Source of the DNA: Paenibacillus polymyxa M1
GTDB lineage: Bacteria > Bacillota > Bacilli > Paenibacillales > Paenibacillaceae
NCBI RefSeq assembly: GCF_000237325.1
Contig: NC_017542.1
Coordinates: 5,264,501-5,328,500 of the forward strand
Direction of reading: 5' to 3'
Length of the DNA stretch: 64,000 nucleotides
Shown here: positions 39,401 to 47,904 of the stretch, in pieces
How positions within the stretch are numbered: the first letter of the stretch is position 1
Layout of the letters: each line of letters opens with the position of its first letter
Notes under the pieces: generated by a model
Databases searched by the model: none
The model's input: the letters and a program-made list of their open reading frames with translations, nothing else
What the model was told of the DNA's origin: nothing
Made by a program: the position numbers and the translations under genes

Positions 39401-39419
39401 TGACGGTTCTCTAGAGTAA
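38727..39419 (+). CDS. Giant DUF11 repeat protein, C-terminal part after the second in-frame stop
   Basis: About 230 codons in the same frame as the main part, separated from it only by TAG at 38718-38720 inside repeat 25 (GGVSA, stop, FPLFTDLLPHG). There is no ribosome site, so separate translation is unlikely. It completes repeat 25 and holds repeat 26, ending ADFDGSLE with no anchor motif, then a strong terminator. CAG to TAG would explain the stop. Confidence 0.7.
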   Translation: MFTDLLPHGLVYVPNSLTIQEKAQPGANPSTGITLPDIAPGETLTLTLQGQIREAPADGTFSNQATIEYTSRRSGGETLKKTIQTNTVDLTVIAAIPKLTLSSSALRVAQEDTLSFTLQVENIGNTPLEELLLTAPFSAKYFLVLRTVTVNSVPLPHPNLLQGIPLGQLDPDHKAVIVFSFDIESALRAYLIAQAILRYQFRYPDGRVEKQSASSNTIFVEMADFDGSLE

Positions 39420-39435
39420 AGATACTGTTATGATG

Positions 39436-39466
39436 AGCCCCTTACCCGGTGGTAAGGGGCTTTTTA
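39436..39466 (+). terminator. Terminator of the giant repeat gene
   Basis: AGCCCCTTACC, CGGT loop, GGTAAGGGGCT, then TTTT. A textbook Rho-independent terminator 17 bases after the stop codon. Confidence 0.92.
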
Positions 39467-39482
39467 TGTATTTAGAAAACAT

Positions 39483-39510
39483 AAAAAAGCCCTGGAATAT
39501 ATTCCAGGGC
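39483..39510 (-). terminator. Terminator of the cold-shock gene
   Basis: The palindrome GCCCTGGAAT..ATTCCAGGGC is followed on the minus strand by TTTTTT. Confidence 0.88.
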
Positions 39511-39577
39511 AGTTGCTAGCGCGTTATCCATTGCTAACCATCTTACCAATTATGTAGGTCGGCTATGCCGGGGATGA

Positions 39578-39775
39578 TTATAATTTGGTTACGTTAGCGG
39601 CTTGTGGTCCACGTGCGCCTTCGACGATGTCGAACTCCACGTCTTGTCCTTCTTCAAGTGTTTTGAAGCCTTCTGTTTGAATTGCGGAAAAATGTACAAA
39701 TACGTCGCCGCCGTCAGCCGTTTCGATGAAACCATAACCTTTTTCTGCGTTAAACCATTTTACTTTACCTTGCAT
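39578..39775 (-). CDS. Cold-shock protein (CspA/CspB family)
   Basis: A 65-residue single OB-fold nucleic-acid chaperone. RNP-1 is KGYGFIE (about residues 12-18) and RNP-2 is VFVHFSAI. It binds single-stranded RNA and DNA and melts mRNA structure, especially in the cold. A GAAGGGA ribosome site lies about nine bases before the ATG. The 250 bases upstream have no gene, leaving room for the long leader usual for csp mRNAs. Which paralog (cspB, C or D) cannot be told. Confidence 0.93.
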   Translation of the reverse strand: MQGKVKWFNAEKGYGFIETADGGDVFVHFSAIQTEGFKTLEEGQDVEFDIVEGARGPQAANVTKL

Positions 39776-39974
39776 GCACTAACATTCCCTTCGTCATCAA
39801 ATGAAGTGAAGCTCTCGCCCACATTTTTGACTATACCACCCAAAGTTATCCATTGTCAATTGGAATTGATAATGTTTTCATACATTTATTTGCCATCGAT
39901 ATTCTCCTGCTAATACAGTTGAATATCGTTACAATGAATTCTTAATGATTGTATAGAGGTTATAATATAGTAAT

Positions 39975-40013
39975 AACCCGCTTCCCTGTATGCTGAAACA
40001 GGTGAAACGGGTT
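39975..40013 (-). terminator. Terminator of the flaG-fliDST operon
   Basis: AACCCG..CCTGT and ACAGG..CGGGTT form an interrupted stem. On the minus strand it is followed by an A/T-rich tract, 13 bases after the FliT-like gene. Confidence 0.6.
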
Positions 40014-40026
40014 AGGGAAAATATTT

Positions 40027-40362
40027 TTATTTTCGGCGATCCATCAAAATGGCATCAGAAGAATAGGCGGTTTCGTAGGCATTGCGCTGAACTTTGGCCA
40101 TGTTACGCTGTTGGAGCCAGTCGGCTGCTTCTCCTTTTAAGAAATTCATTCTGCTTATGATGGCAGTATCATTACTTAAAAGATTCTTTATACGATCGGT
40201 CTGTCCTACGTCTGCAGCACTTAGCTTAAGAAGTTCCTCTAGTTCATTCACTAGCAACTGACGACTTTCAACAAATCTCACCATCTCTTCATAAGATGTT
40301 ACATTCAGTCGATTCATTAAATCAGCAGTAAGGTTCTCCAGTTGACCGATAAGCTCATCCAT
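40027..40362 (-). CDS. FliT-like flagellar chaperone
   Basis: A 111-residue all-helical, acidic protein. Sequence identity to known FliT is not obvious, but size, helical pattern and place directly after fliS fit the FliT class, which in enterics chaperones the cap protein FliD. The ATG overlaps the fliS stop by eight bases (ATGGATGA), indicating coupling. Last gene of flaG-fliD-fliS-fliT. The name rests mainly on context. Confidence 0.65.
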   Translation of the reverse strand: MDELIGQLENLTADLMNRLNVTSYEEMVRFVESRQLLVNELEELLKLSAADVGQTDRIKNLLSNDTAIISRMNFLKGEAADWLQQRNMAKVQRNAYETAYSSDAILMDRRK

Positions 40363-40759
40363 GGTTGGATCCTATCGCTGTATCCGCAGCGCCAGCCGTC
40401 AACTTACTTGCCTGTACCCAGGTTTCGCGTAATTCGGTGAGATATCCTAGAGCTTCATTGGCTGGATCTGCACTTTTTTTTATGTTGGCTTGAATTAAAA
40501 GATAATTCATGTATTCGTAGAGAGCAAATAAGCTTTTAGAAATATCGTAGGAGTGATCCAATGTCGACATAAGCTCACTAATGATGGTCTGTGCTTTACC
40601 AAGGTTTAGGTTAACCTTTTGATAGTCCTTAGAGTCTAAAGCAACCAGCCCCGCCTTAACAAAGCGAATGGCTCCATCATATAACATAACTACAAGTTGA
40701 GAAGGAGTAGAGGTTTGAACCGAAGACTGCCGATATTTTTCATAAGGAGATGTAATCAA
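40355..40759 (-). CDS. fliS: Flagellin export chaperone FliS
   Basis: A 134-residue helical chaperone that binds the flagellin C-terminus before export. The markers are SPYEKYRQSSVQT, PSQLVVMLYDGAIRFV and a central Asn/Leu-rich helix. TTG at 40759 is chosen as start because AAAGGG lies eight bases upstream and it gives the family-typical N-terminus MITSPYEKY; the in-frame GTG at 40768 touches the ribosome site. It lies 19 bases after fliD, in operon. Confidence 0.9.
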   Translation of the reverse strand: MITSPYEKYRQSSVQTSTPSQLVVMLYDGAIRFVKAGLVALDSKDYQKVNLNLGKAQTIISELMSTLDHSYDISKSLFALYEYMNYLLIQANIKKSADPANEALGYLTELRETWVQASKLTAGAADTAIGSNHG

Positions 40760-40778
40760 TCCACTCACCCTTTACTTT

Positions 40779-42236
40779 CTATTGTAAAAAACTTGTCAGA
40801 CTGGACGACTGGGATTGGTATTTATTCATAGCTTCTTCCATGGCTGAGAATTGTTTGTAATAGCGTGTTTCCATATCACTAAGTCGGCTTTTCATGTCAG
40901 AAATTCGTTTATTGTAATCCGCAAGCTGCTTGCCCATAATACTTTCTGTTTTAAATATACTATTTACATCAGAACTATACTTGGATGTACCTGCCTTCTT
41001 AGCTAGTAAGTCCAATGTTCCGTTCATTTCGTCACTGATTTTACTGTATATCCCTGGAGTAGCGCCGTCTGCACTACCCTGAAAAATATTCATGACTTTT
41101 TGAGGGTCGCTCTGTAAAGCAACCTTGAGCTTCTCCTCATTGATATATATTTTCCCATTTTCATAGTATTGTCCAGTTGTAATGCCTATTGCGCTTAGAT
41201 CACCGAGACTTCCTGTAATCACTGAACGCATCGAGGAGACTGCAGAGGATAGGATATTATCGTTTTTGAGAAGGCCACTTTTAGCCTTTTGTTCCCAAAG
41301 TGTAATATCATTCTCTTTCATGTCTTTCTTTTGTTCATCTGTAAGTGGCTGATAATCACGGTATTTTTCCTCTTTAACTTTCGAACCAAAGGTATTGAGT
41401 AAGTCATTGTAATTTTGAACGAAATTTTTGATCGTATCTAGCGCTTTAGCTGGATCTGTTTGAGTTTGAATTCTCGCAAGATCTGTAGATGTGTTCGTTG
41501 ATAAAAGGGTGAGCGTGATACCATTGACAGTAAGAGAATTGTTATTAGTGGTAAATTCCTTAAAACTTGAACCACCGTCCGTACTAATTCTTACTGTTCC
41601 TGCTGTAGCGTTTTGTATTGTACCCATGCCCAATAATGTTTTCAAAGTACCTGAACCATCTGTAAGATTCGTTCCATAATCTTTTGATGTGATGGAAAAT
41701 TTACCCGATACTTCATCAAAACTCGCATTAACCTTCATATCGGCATCCGTACTAATTGTATTAATAACGTTAGCTATAGTTTTATCGCTAGAAAAGGTTA
41801 AAGATTTCCCATTAATGGTGACTGTATAATCTGCAGCACCTGTACTGGTGGATAGATCTCCAATTTTTGTTGTTAGCGTAGCATCTGTACTAGAGCTAGT
41901 CAATTTACTCTCACTTGTCATATTCGATTTCTGCGCAAGGCTTGTAACTTGTACAGCCATCGCCGCCCCGCTCGCATTAGCATTTGCGTCTGCTTTGATT
42001 GCGGTCGTATTTCCCGATACAACCGCCTGTTGTGTATTCATCGCTGGTGATAACTTAAACTCCGAAAGCTTAGTTCTGAAATCAACAATTTTGCTGTTTA
42101 ACTCTCTATAGCTGTCCCGTGTCCATTCCAAGATTTGTTTCTGTTGATTCAACTTGTTTAATGGTGCTTTTTTGGCAGTCATTAAACTTGTGACCATGCT
42201 ATCGATATCCATTCCGGAAAATCCGTTAATACGCAT
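40779..42236 (-). CDS. fliD: Flagellar filament cap protein FliD
   Basis: A 485-residue protein that caps the filament tip and helps flagellin fold into place. The N-terminal FliD_N domain contains GMDIDSMVTSLM. The central part is Ser/Thr-rich, and the C-terminal FliD_C domain ends in a coiled coil (about 435-480). GGAGG lies nine bases before the ATG. It follows flaG by 15 bases. Confidence 0.93.
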   Translation of the reverse strand: MRINGFSGMDIDSMVTSLMTAKKAPLNKLNQQKQILEWTRDSYRELNSKIVDFRTKLSEFKLSPAMNTQQAVVSGNTTAIKADANANASGAAMAVQVTSLAQKSNMTSESKLTSSSTDATLTTKIGDLSTSTGAADYTVTINGKSLTFSSDKTIANVINTISTDADMKVNASFDEVSGKFSITSKDYGTNLTDGSGTLKTLLGMGTIQNATAGTVRISTDGGSSFKEFTTNNNSLTVNGITLTLLSTNTSTDLARIQTQTDPAKALDTIKNFVQNYNDLLNTFGSKVKEEKYRDYQPLTDEQKKDMKENDITLWEQKAKSGLLKNDNILSSAVSSMRSVITGSLGDLSAIGITTGQYYENGKIYINEEKLKVALQSDPQKVMNIFQGSADGATPGIYSKISDEMNGTLDLLAKKAGTSKYSSDVNSIFKTESIMGKQLADYNKRISDMKSRLSDMETRYYKQFSAMEEAMNKYQSQSSSLTSFLQ

Positions 42237-42251
42237 GATATAATTACCTCC

Positions 42252-42641
42252 TTACGCTTTTTGGTCTACTAGGATTCCTGCTATTTCCATCATCTTAGCT
42301 ACTAGGTCCAATGTTTTTTCTGGGGGAATTTCACGTATCAGTTCTCCGCTCTCTTTATTCAGGACTTTCACCATAATTTGGTGTGTCTTTTCATGTACGC
42401 TAACTTCTAATGTTGTGGAAGGACCCTGTAGAGCCTTAACTGCTCGATCTATTGCCTTAATTAGCTGTTCCTCACCAAGCGAAATGCTAACTCCTTGCTG
42501 TTCAAGCCTACTTAAATCAATCCCGGTTTTTGCTGCCCGCAGAAGCATGCTGCTCTGAGTAACATCTGAATCACTTAGTTGACTTCTCGTACTCGACGTG
42601 GAACTTGCCACATTGGTAGAAAGTGAAAACTGTAGATTCAT
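42252..42641 (-). CDS. flaG: FlaG family flagellar protein
   Basis: A 129-residue protein. The C-terminal FlaG domain contains VKVLNKESGELIREIPPEKTL (Ile/Pro-rich end) and LVAKMMEIAGILVDQKA. FlaG homologs influence filament length. GGAGG lies seven bases before the ATG. First gene of the fliD operon, behind a sigma-D-like promoter. Confidence 0.88.
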   Translation of the reverse strand: MNLQFSLSTNVASSTSSTRSQLSDSDVTQSSMLLRAAKTGIDLSRLEQQGVSISLGEEQLIKAIDRAVKALQGPSTTLEVSVHEKTHQIMVKVLNKESGELIREIPPEKTLDLVAKMMEIAGILVDQKA

Positions 42642-42673
42642 CGTTCATCCTCCGATGGAATTATTTATTATAT

Positions 42674-42700
42674 TTATCGGTTAGTGAGGTTGAAGATTGA
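42674..42700 (-). promoter_or_regulatory. Candidate sigma-D promoter of flaG-fliDST
   Basis: On the minus strand TCAA (42697-42700), a 15-base spacer and ACCGATAA (42674-42681), close to sigma-D TAAA-N15-GCCGATAT. It lies 33 bases before the flaG start. Confidence 0.6.
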
Positions 42701-42811
42701 ATAGGATATCCATTCATACAGAGAAACCATTTTTATGAATTCACTTCCTGTATTCAGGATATATATATAACAATCTCTTAGCAGTCCCCGCTCTTTAAAA
42801 CTAAAAAAATG

Positions 42812-44017
42812 TCATACCTGCTGAGTATACCAATTCTCAATATCGACAAGTTTGATTTTAAGTCCTTTTTGTTTAACTACTTTTATAATCTCATCAAGAT
42901 AATTCGAATTCGTTACTATAATTGTTGACAGTCCCTTATTGCTTAAGCTTTCTATCCCAACTATCTCATGCCCTGTTCCAGGCAAATAATTACCTACTTT
43001 ATTTGGATTGACATCTATTACACAATCAATAAATTTTAACTCAGGATCAATTAAATTTAACAATGTTACGCCCTTAGCCCCCGCTCCCCAAACAGCAGTT
43101 TTTCCTAATTTAGAATATTCAGAAAACTGCTTCAGCGCTCTTCGTTTCCACTCGACTTCGTTTTGGGTAAAATCAATGCTGCTTGTGTCACTACATTCTG
43201 AGTAATTTGTATTTTGTGCGTTTCTCGCGCCTTCTACTGGCCTAGCTTCTACCCACATGTATTGACCATTAAAAATATGTTCTATACTTAATACATCAAA
43301 TCCAGCCAATTCAAATACTTTAGAAATCGAATGTTTATTAAAATAAGAACAATGCTCGTAAAAAAAATCAAACATTATCTTATTATTAAAAATCCAGTCA
43401 ACACATGGCGTCTCAAAAAACACCCTAGCATTTGGAGAATGTACTAGTGTCTTTCTTAAAGACTTGAGCAATATTAAAGGATCAGGGATATGTTCAATAA
43501 CATGCCGACACAGAATAGCATCTGCATTAATGTGAATACTCTCTTCATCGTATAGTCTCTTCTCGAATTTTAATCTGCCATTGAGGTCCACCTCAGGTCC
43601 AATGTAGCTTGGATCAAATCCATATCCATAATTATCGCCGGCCTCAACTAATTTTTTTAGAAAAAAACCTTTTCCGCAACCAATTTCTACTATATTCATG
43701 TTACATACGCCTTTTTTAGTAACAAGCGTATTCACTAGATCATTTAAATAATCATCAAAATAAGAAGAGTATGACTGTGTATTCTCATAAGCACTATTAT
43801 AAATAACTTTGTTTTCATCAAAGATGCAATTATAAACAAAACCACAATCTATACACCTGACGATCTCTAAATCGCCTTTTGGAATCTGTTTCGCATCTTC
43901 CGAGGTATTAATCAACAAATTTTGATATACAGGGATGTTTTTACGAGTTAAAACTGCAGCTATATTTGTTGATTTACATATTGGACAGCTAATATTATCC
44001 ACCTTACTTGCCCCCAT
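42812..44017 (-). CDS. SAM-dependent C-methyltransferase-like protein of the flagellar sugar cluster
   Basis: A 401-residue protein with three parts: an N-terminal zinc-binding domain (CPICK about residue 11, CIDC about 58), a class-I methyltransferase core with VEIGCGKGFFL, and a C-terminal Rossmann-like half with AVWGAGAKGVTLLN. This is the layout of sugar C-methyltransferases that act on NDP-4-keto sugars (NovU/TylC3 type). The ATG at 44017 overlaps the upstream reductase gene by 14 bases; a weak ribosome site makes the start uncertain. It may add a methyl branch to the CDP-sugar made by the cluster. An earlier gene of this same type is decayed at 46314-46841. Confidence 0.75.
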   Translation of the reverse strand: MGASKVDNISCPICKSTNIAAVLTRKNIPVYQNLLINTSEDAKQIPKGDLEIVRCIDCGFVYNCIFDENKVIYNSAYENTQSYSSYFDDYLNDLVNTLVTKKGVCNMNIVEIGCGKGFFLKKLVEAGDNYGYGFDPSYIGPEVDLNGRLKFEKRLYDEESIHINADAILCRHVIEHIPDPLILLKSLRKTLVHSPNARVFFETPCVDWIFNNKIMFDFFYEHCSYFNKHSISKVFELAGFDVLSIEHIFNGQYMWVEARPVEGARNAQNTNYSECSDTSSIDFTQNEVEWKRRALKQFSEYSKLGKTAVWGAGAKGVTLLNLIDPELKFIDCVIDVNPNKVGNYLPGTGHEIVGIESLSNKGLSTIIVTNSNYLDEIIKVVKQKGLKIKLVDIENWYTQQV

Positions 44018-44927
44018 TAAGATTAGATTGCCACCACTGGACAGTTTCATGTAATCCTTCTTCTAAAGTAAATAAAGGATTCCAATCCGTACTTCCTTTC
44101 AGCTTCGTTATATCCGCTAAAACAATTTTAGGTTCATCCACTGAAGTTGGGATAGCTCCTAGATGGACTAATTCCTTATGACCAATAATATCAGCAATTT
44201 TATAGATAATCTCCGATAGGCGTATTGGCGTGCCTGAACCAATGTTAACAGGGCCACTTACTTCACTGTCTAAGAGCTTCACCACCGCTCGTGCTACATC
44301 TTTAACATACAAATAATCACGAATTTGCAATCCGTGGGAACATTTTGCCTTCTCACCATCCAGTAAAGATAAAATCACCGAAGGAACCAAACGTAGTCGA
44401 TGCTCACGAGGGCCGTATAGATAAAAAATCCGTGCCCATGCACTAGAAATTCCAAAGTGCTGTGAATACGTCATCAGCATTTGGTATAGTGAGTTTTTAC
44501 TCGATCCGTAGATAGTATTATAATTCAGGGGAGTATCAGACTCTTTACATCCCTCTTGACTTGAATCATATTCGAAGCAAGAGCCCACTCCTACAATTCG
44601 TTTACCTCCAGCAACACGAAACCGATCAAATAAAGAAAGACTCGCGCTAACCCACTTAAAGTTCGAAGATGAATTCTGGTAATGCCCTGGTGTAGTGTCC
44701 CACGCTAGATGCAGAAGATGCGTGGGTGAAGTGACAATAGAGAAAATTTCATCGATTTGATTATCATCGTGTAAGTTAGCTTTCACCCATGTAACATTAC
44801 TGGTATTTATTTTGAGATCAACTTTTGATGTAATAGCGTATACTTCATCTCCCGTAATCCCTAATTCATCTATTACATGGCTTCCAATAAATCCATTGGC
44901 TCCTGTTACAATTATTTTTTTTTTCAT
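44004..44927 (-). CDS. NAD(P)-dependent sugar epimerase/reductase (SDR)
   Basis: A 307-residue extended SDR enzyme. The nucleotide-binding GANGFIGSH is near the N-terminus, and the catalytic YGSSK (Tyr-x-x-x-Lys) is at about residues 140-144. It probably reduces or epimerises the 4-keto group of a CDP-deoxysugar, completing the sugar begun by RfbF and RfbG. The ATG overlaps the stop of the upstream epimerase gene by four bases. Exact chemistry is unknown. Confidence 0.8.
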   Translation of the reverse strand: MKKKIIVTGANGFIGSHVIDELGITGDEVYAITSKVDLKINTSNVTWVKANLHDDNQIDEIFSIVTSPTHLLHLAWDTTPGHYQNSSSNFKWVSASLSLFDRFRVAGGKRIVGVGSCFEYDSSQEGCKESDTPLNYNTIYGSSKNSLYQMLMTYSQHFGISSAWARIFYLYGPREHRLRLVPSVILSLLDGEKAKCSHGLQIRDYLYVKDVARAVVKLLDSEVSGPVNIGSGTPIRLSEIIYKIADIIGHKELVHLGAIPTSVDEPKIVLADITKLKGSTDWNPLFTLEEGLHETVQWWQSNLNGGK

Positions 44928-45457
44928 GACCGATACCTGTCACAATTCTGGTCTTTTTCTGACATAATTCTCTTTTCTTCTTCAGGCCATTCTATATTAA
45001 ATTCAGGATCATCCCATTTTACTCCGCGGGCATATTCCGCTTTATACATCTGGCTCACCTGATAAAAAACCTCCGTATTATCAGACAATGTTTGATAACC
45101 ATGTGCGAAACCCTTGGGTATGTAGAGCATCTTGTAATTTTTATCTGACAACTCAATAGAAAGCCACTGTTTATAAGTTGGAGAATCTGGCCTCAAATCA
45201 ACGATAACATCATAAATAGATCCTTTCGTACAACGAACTATTTTCACTTCTTCGTAGGGAGGTGCCTGATAATGTAATCCCCGCAGTGTTCCTTTTTTTT
45301 CGTTATAAGAGATATTACATTGAACGAATGAACACTCCAGACCATGTGACTTAAACTCATCTTGGCACCAGGCTCTGGCAAAATGTCCTCGCACATCAGT
45401 TAATAGCTCTAATCCGATCAAATACACCCCTGATAATACAGTTTCCGTAAATATCAT
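44924..45457 (-). CDS. dTDP-4-dehydrorhamnose 3,5-epimerase family protein
   Basis: A 177-residue cupin-type enzyme. GTLRGLHYQ carries the catalytic His region and IPKGFAHGYQ the second conserved block. RfbC-family members epimerise C3 and/or C5 of NDP-4-keto-6-deoxy sugars. Here it is linked to CDP-sugar genes, not to dTDP-glucose genes, so the donor is probably CDP-linked. GGAGGG lies about nine bases before the ATG. Confidence 0.85.
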   Translation of the reverse strand: MIFTETVLSGVYLIGLELLTDVRGHFARAWCQDEFKSHGLECSFVQCNISYNEKKGTLRGLHYQAPPYEEVKIVRCTKGSIYDVIVDLRPDSPTYKQWLSIELSDKNYKMLYIPKGFAHGYQTLSDNTEVFYQVSQMYKAEYARGVKWDDPEFNIEWPEEEKRIMSEKDQNCDRYRS

Positions 45458-45479
45458 CCAAATATCCCTCCATTAATCA

Positions 45480-46214
45480 TTAGTCAGATACACATTTCAG
45501 ATATCCTTCAGGAGCAACGGTTATTAAAAGTTTATCCTCGATATCTCTATCGACAGTGAAACGCTTGTTTTCCTTCAAGAATTGTTTAACAGCACTTTTG
45601 GGACTATTACCCGCTCTCCACGGGCGGTCCTTGAAAAAATGATCCGGCATATCTTCAACAATTGTATCTAATACAACTAAATAGCTCCCATTAGTAACTA
45701 AAGGGGAAAATACCTCCAACTCTTTAAGAACGTGATCGTGAGTATGGTTAGAATCCAGTATGACCAGAACAGATTTACCTCCTGAAATGAGCTCCTTTAC
45801 TTGATCCATAACTTCAAAGCTAGTAGAATCGCCCTCAATTAAATAGACATGATTTGCGAATGGATGATTTTCTATTGCTTCCCGATTATGAGACCTAATG
45901 TCAATATCTATTCCTATGACTATTCCATTGTTACCAATCAGCCTTTGCATGGATGAATGGAAAATAATTGAACCACCACGTGCAATACCTGTTTCAATAA
46001 TTACATCAGGTTTTACTTTCCAAATGATTTCTTGCAAAGAAATAATATCTTGAGGAAATTGAATAATAGGCATTCCCAACCATGTAAAATTGTAAGTATA
46101 GTTATGTTCAAACTGTTGGAGAATAAAATCACGTGCAGTATTTCTCAACTTTACATCTGTGGCCTGTCGTTTAATGTTCTCTTTTTTCTCTAACTCGAAA
46201 CGCTCTCTATCCAC
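45480..46214 (-). CDS. CmcI/rhamnosyl O-methyltransferase family protein
   Basis: A 244-residue class-I methyltransferase of the cephalosporin-hydroxylase (CmcI) family. IIETGIARGGSI is the SAM-binding loop, with GIDIDIR as the acidic strand end and LDSNHTHDHV the metal-site-like block. In sugar clusters these enzymes usually O-methylate a deoxysugar. GTG start at 46214 with AAAGGGATG about 11 bases upstream. The cephalosporin name is historical and does not indicate an antibiotic pathway here. Confidence 0.75.
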   Translation of the reverse strand: MDRERFELEKKENIKRQATDVKLRNTARDFILQQFEHNYTYNFTWLGMPIIQFPQDIISLQEIIWKVKPDVIIETGIARGGSIIFHSSMQRLIGNNGIVIGIDIDIRSHNREAIENHPFANHVYLIEGDSTSFEVMDQVKELISGGKSVLVILDSNHTHDHVLKELEVFSPLVTNGSYLVVLDTIVEDMPDHFFKDRPWRAGNSPKSAVKQFLKENKRFTVDRDIEDKLLITVAPEGYLKCVSD

Positions 46215-46313
46215 TGTTCACACATCCCTTTTCATTTATTCAACAATGTGTATATCCGGTATAGGTAAAATCCATTTTACCTCCCCATTCACGAATGAAT
46301 GAGGTATGTTCTA

Positions 46314-46841
46314 TTATTCATCCTTTAAATTCCACGGCAAAATAAATACATAACTGGTTGGGTTAATTTTAATTTCTCGGGTGAATATACTGGAATTCGT
46401 GCACCAGGCAGGCATCATACGCCGCTATAACTTTCCCTTGGTCTTTTAATTCGATAAGGAACTTCGTAATTCGTCTCTTTAACTGTTCAATTTTTTCCTG
46501 GAACCCTCTATACATCACAATATTCGTCATTCCAAACTTGGCTTCTTTATCAAGCAGCTCATGAACAGATGCCTGTGTTAGAACACAAGGATTCTCTGAA
46601 TGCAGTGACTTAGCCAGCTATCTGAGAAACTACTAAAATAGGCATAATCACTGAATATATGTTCAGGGGTTTCAAATTCGTGCACTTGAACTAAAAAACA
46701 GTGTTCACAAACTTATGTTCTTAGTGGGTAAACATGCTCCATTTGATCTGTTGATTTAACATACGAATTTGCCATTGGAGAAACTCCAAGATCCAAAAAA
46801 ACAGTGTTGAGTTCTTCACCACGAAAACGACAGCTATTCAT
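46314..46841 (-). pseudogene. Decayed sugar C-methyltransferase gene
   Basis: No open frame survives, but translated minus-strand pieces are clear. From ATG 46841: CRFRGEEL..VFLDLGVSPMANSY..VCEHCFLVQVHEFETPE..FSDYAYFSSFSDSWL, the zinc-binding N-terminus, with one in-frame TAA. After a deletion and frame change: ENPCVLTQASVHELLDKEAKFG..YRGFQEKIEQ..FLIELKDQGKVIAAYD. After a second gap: INPTSYVFILPWNLKDE and a stop at 46314-46316. This is a C-methyltransferase of the NovU type with its SAM-binding core and most of the C-terminal Rossmann half lost (about 0.5 kb left of about 1.2 kb). Its ATG overlaps the rfbG stop by eight bases, so it was once coupled to rfbG. Confidence 0.8.
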
Positions 46842-47904
46842 GATGGCTATGCTCCTTTATGATCTCTTCGAAATACGATATTTGATTTAATGTTACTCGA
46901 CGCATATCCTCACCTTGAATGTAAGCTCGAGTCCAATCCACGACCCAATCTATGCTTGTATCAACAGATAAGAGAGAAGACCATCCCAACTTCAACTTTG
47001 CTTTTGAGCAGTCCAATCTTAGATAATTGGCTTCGTGTGGATGGTTACCTTTATCATCATATTGGATATTTAAAGATTCACCCCATGCATTTTCAAACAA
47101 CCGAAGCAATGTTTCTACTGATACAGCTTCTTGGTCCCCAGGACCGATGTTCCATGAATCACCATACTCTTTACCATCAAACCACATTCTTTCTGCTAAT
47201 AGTAAGTACCCGTACAGCGGTTCTAAAACATGTTGCCAGGGTCTAACTGAACACGGATTCCGGATAAAGATAATTTTATTACTTACAATTGAGCGGATGA
47301 TATCAGGCACCAAACGGTCTTCTGCCCAATCTCCTCCCCCTATTACGTTACCAGCACGTACGCTAGCTACTGAAGGTCCGTCGCTAAAAAAGGAGCTTCG
47401 ATACGAGGTTGTAATTAATTCCGCACAACCTTTACTTGCACTATAGGGATCACTGCCACCGAGTGGTTCGTTCTCCCTATAACCCCATATCCACTCTTTA
47501 TTTTCATAGCATTTATCGCTCGTAACGTTAATGATAACTCGGAGACTGTCTACTGAACGAGCAGCCTCAAACAAATTGGCAGTTCCTATAATATTGGTTG
47601 AGAATGTCTCCAAAGGATCGAGATACGATTTTCGCACTAGAGACTGAGCCGCCATATGAAAGATAATTTCCGGTTCAAACGAACATATGAGTTGCTTCAG
47701 TTGGTTAAAGTCCCGAATATCTCCGTATGTTGTTTGCATACCACTTCCTACTTCAGCCTGACTAAATAGATTGGGAGTAGTCAGGGGTTCCATTGAGAAC
47801 CCCATTACTTCTGCCCCCAGTTTTTGCAACCAGATCGAGATCCAACTCCCTTTAAAACCGGTATGCCCGGTTATCAAAACTTTTTTACCCTTCCAAAATA
47901 GCAT
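46834..47904 (-). CDS. rfbG: CDP-glucose 4,6-dehydratase
   Basis: A 356-residue extended SDR enzyme that makes CDP-4-keto-6-deoxyglucose. NAD-binding GHTGFKGSW is at the N-terminus, catalytic YSASK near residue 156, and the subfamily motif RPWQHVLEPL near 220. The start at 47904 shares one base with the rfbF stop (TAATG). The next step enzyme RfbH (3-dehydrase) is absent, so a 3-hydroxylated 6-deoxysugar is the expected product. Confidence 0.93.
   Translation of the reverse strand: MLFWKGKKVLITGHTGFKGSWISIWLQKLGAEVMGFSMEPLTTPNLFSQAEVGSGMQTTYGDIRDFNQLKQLICSFEPEIIFHMAAQSLVRKSYLDPLETFSTNIIGTANLFEAARSVDSLRVIINVTSDKCYENKEWIWGYRENEPLGGSDPYSASKGCAELITTSYRSSFFSDGPSVASVRAGNVIGGGDWAEDRLVPDIIRSIVSNKIIFIRNPCSVRPWQHVLEPLYGYLLLAERMWFDGKEYGDSWNIGPGDQEAVSVETLLRLFENAWGESLNIQYDDKGNHPHEANYLRLDCSKAKLKLGWSSLLSVDTSIDWVVDWTRAYIQGEDMRRVTLNQISYFEEIIKEHSHHE

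Noticed and set aside
45480..46214. Cephalosporin biosynthesis gene
   Set aside because: The CmcI family name is historical; the neighbours are sugar-nucleotide genes, so sugar methylation is far likelier.
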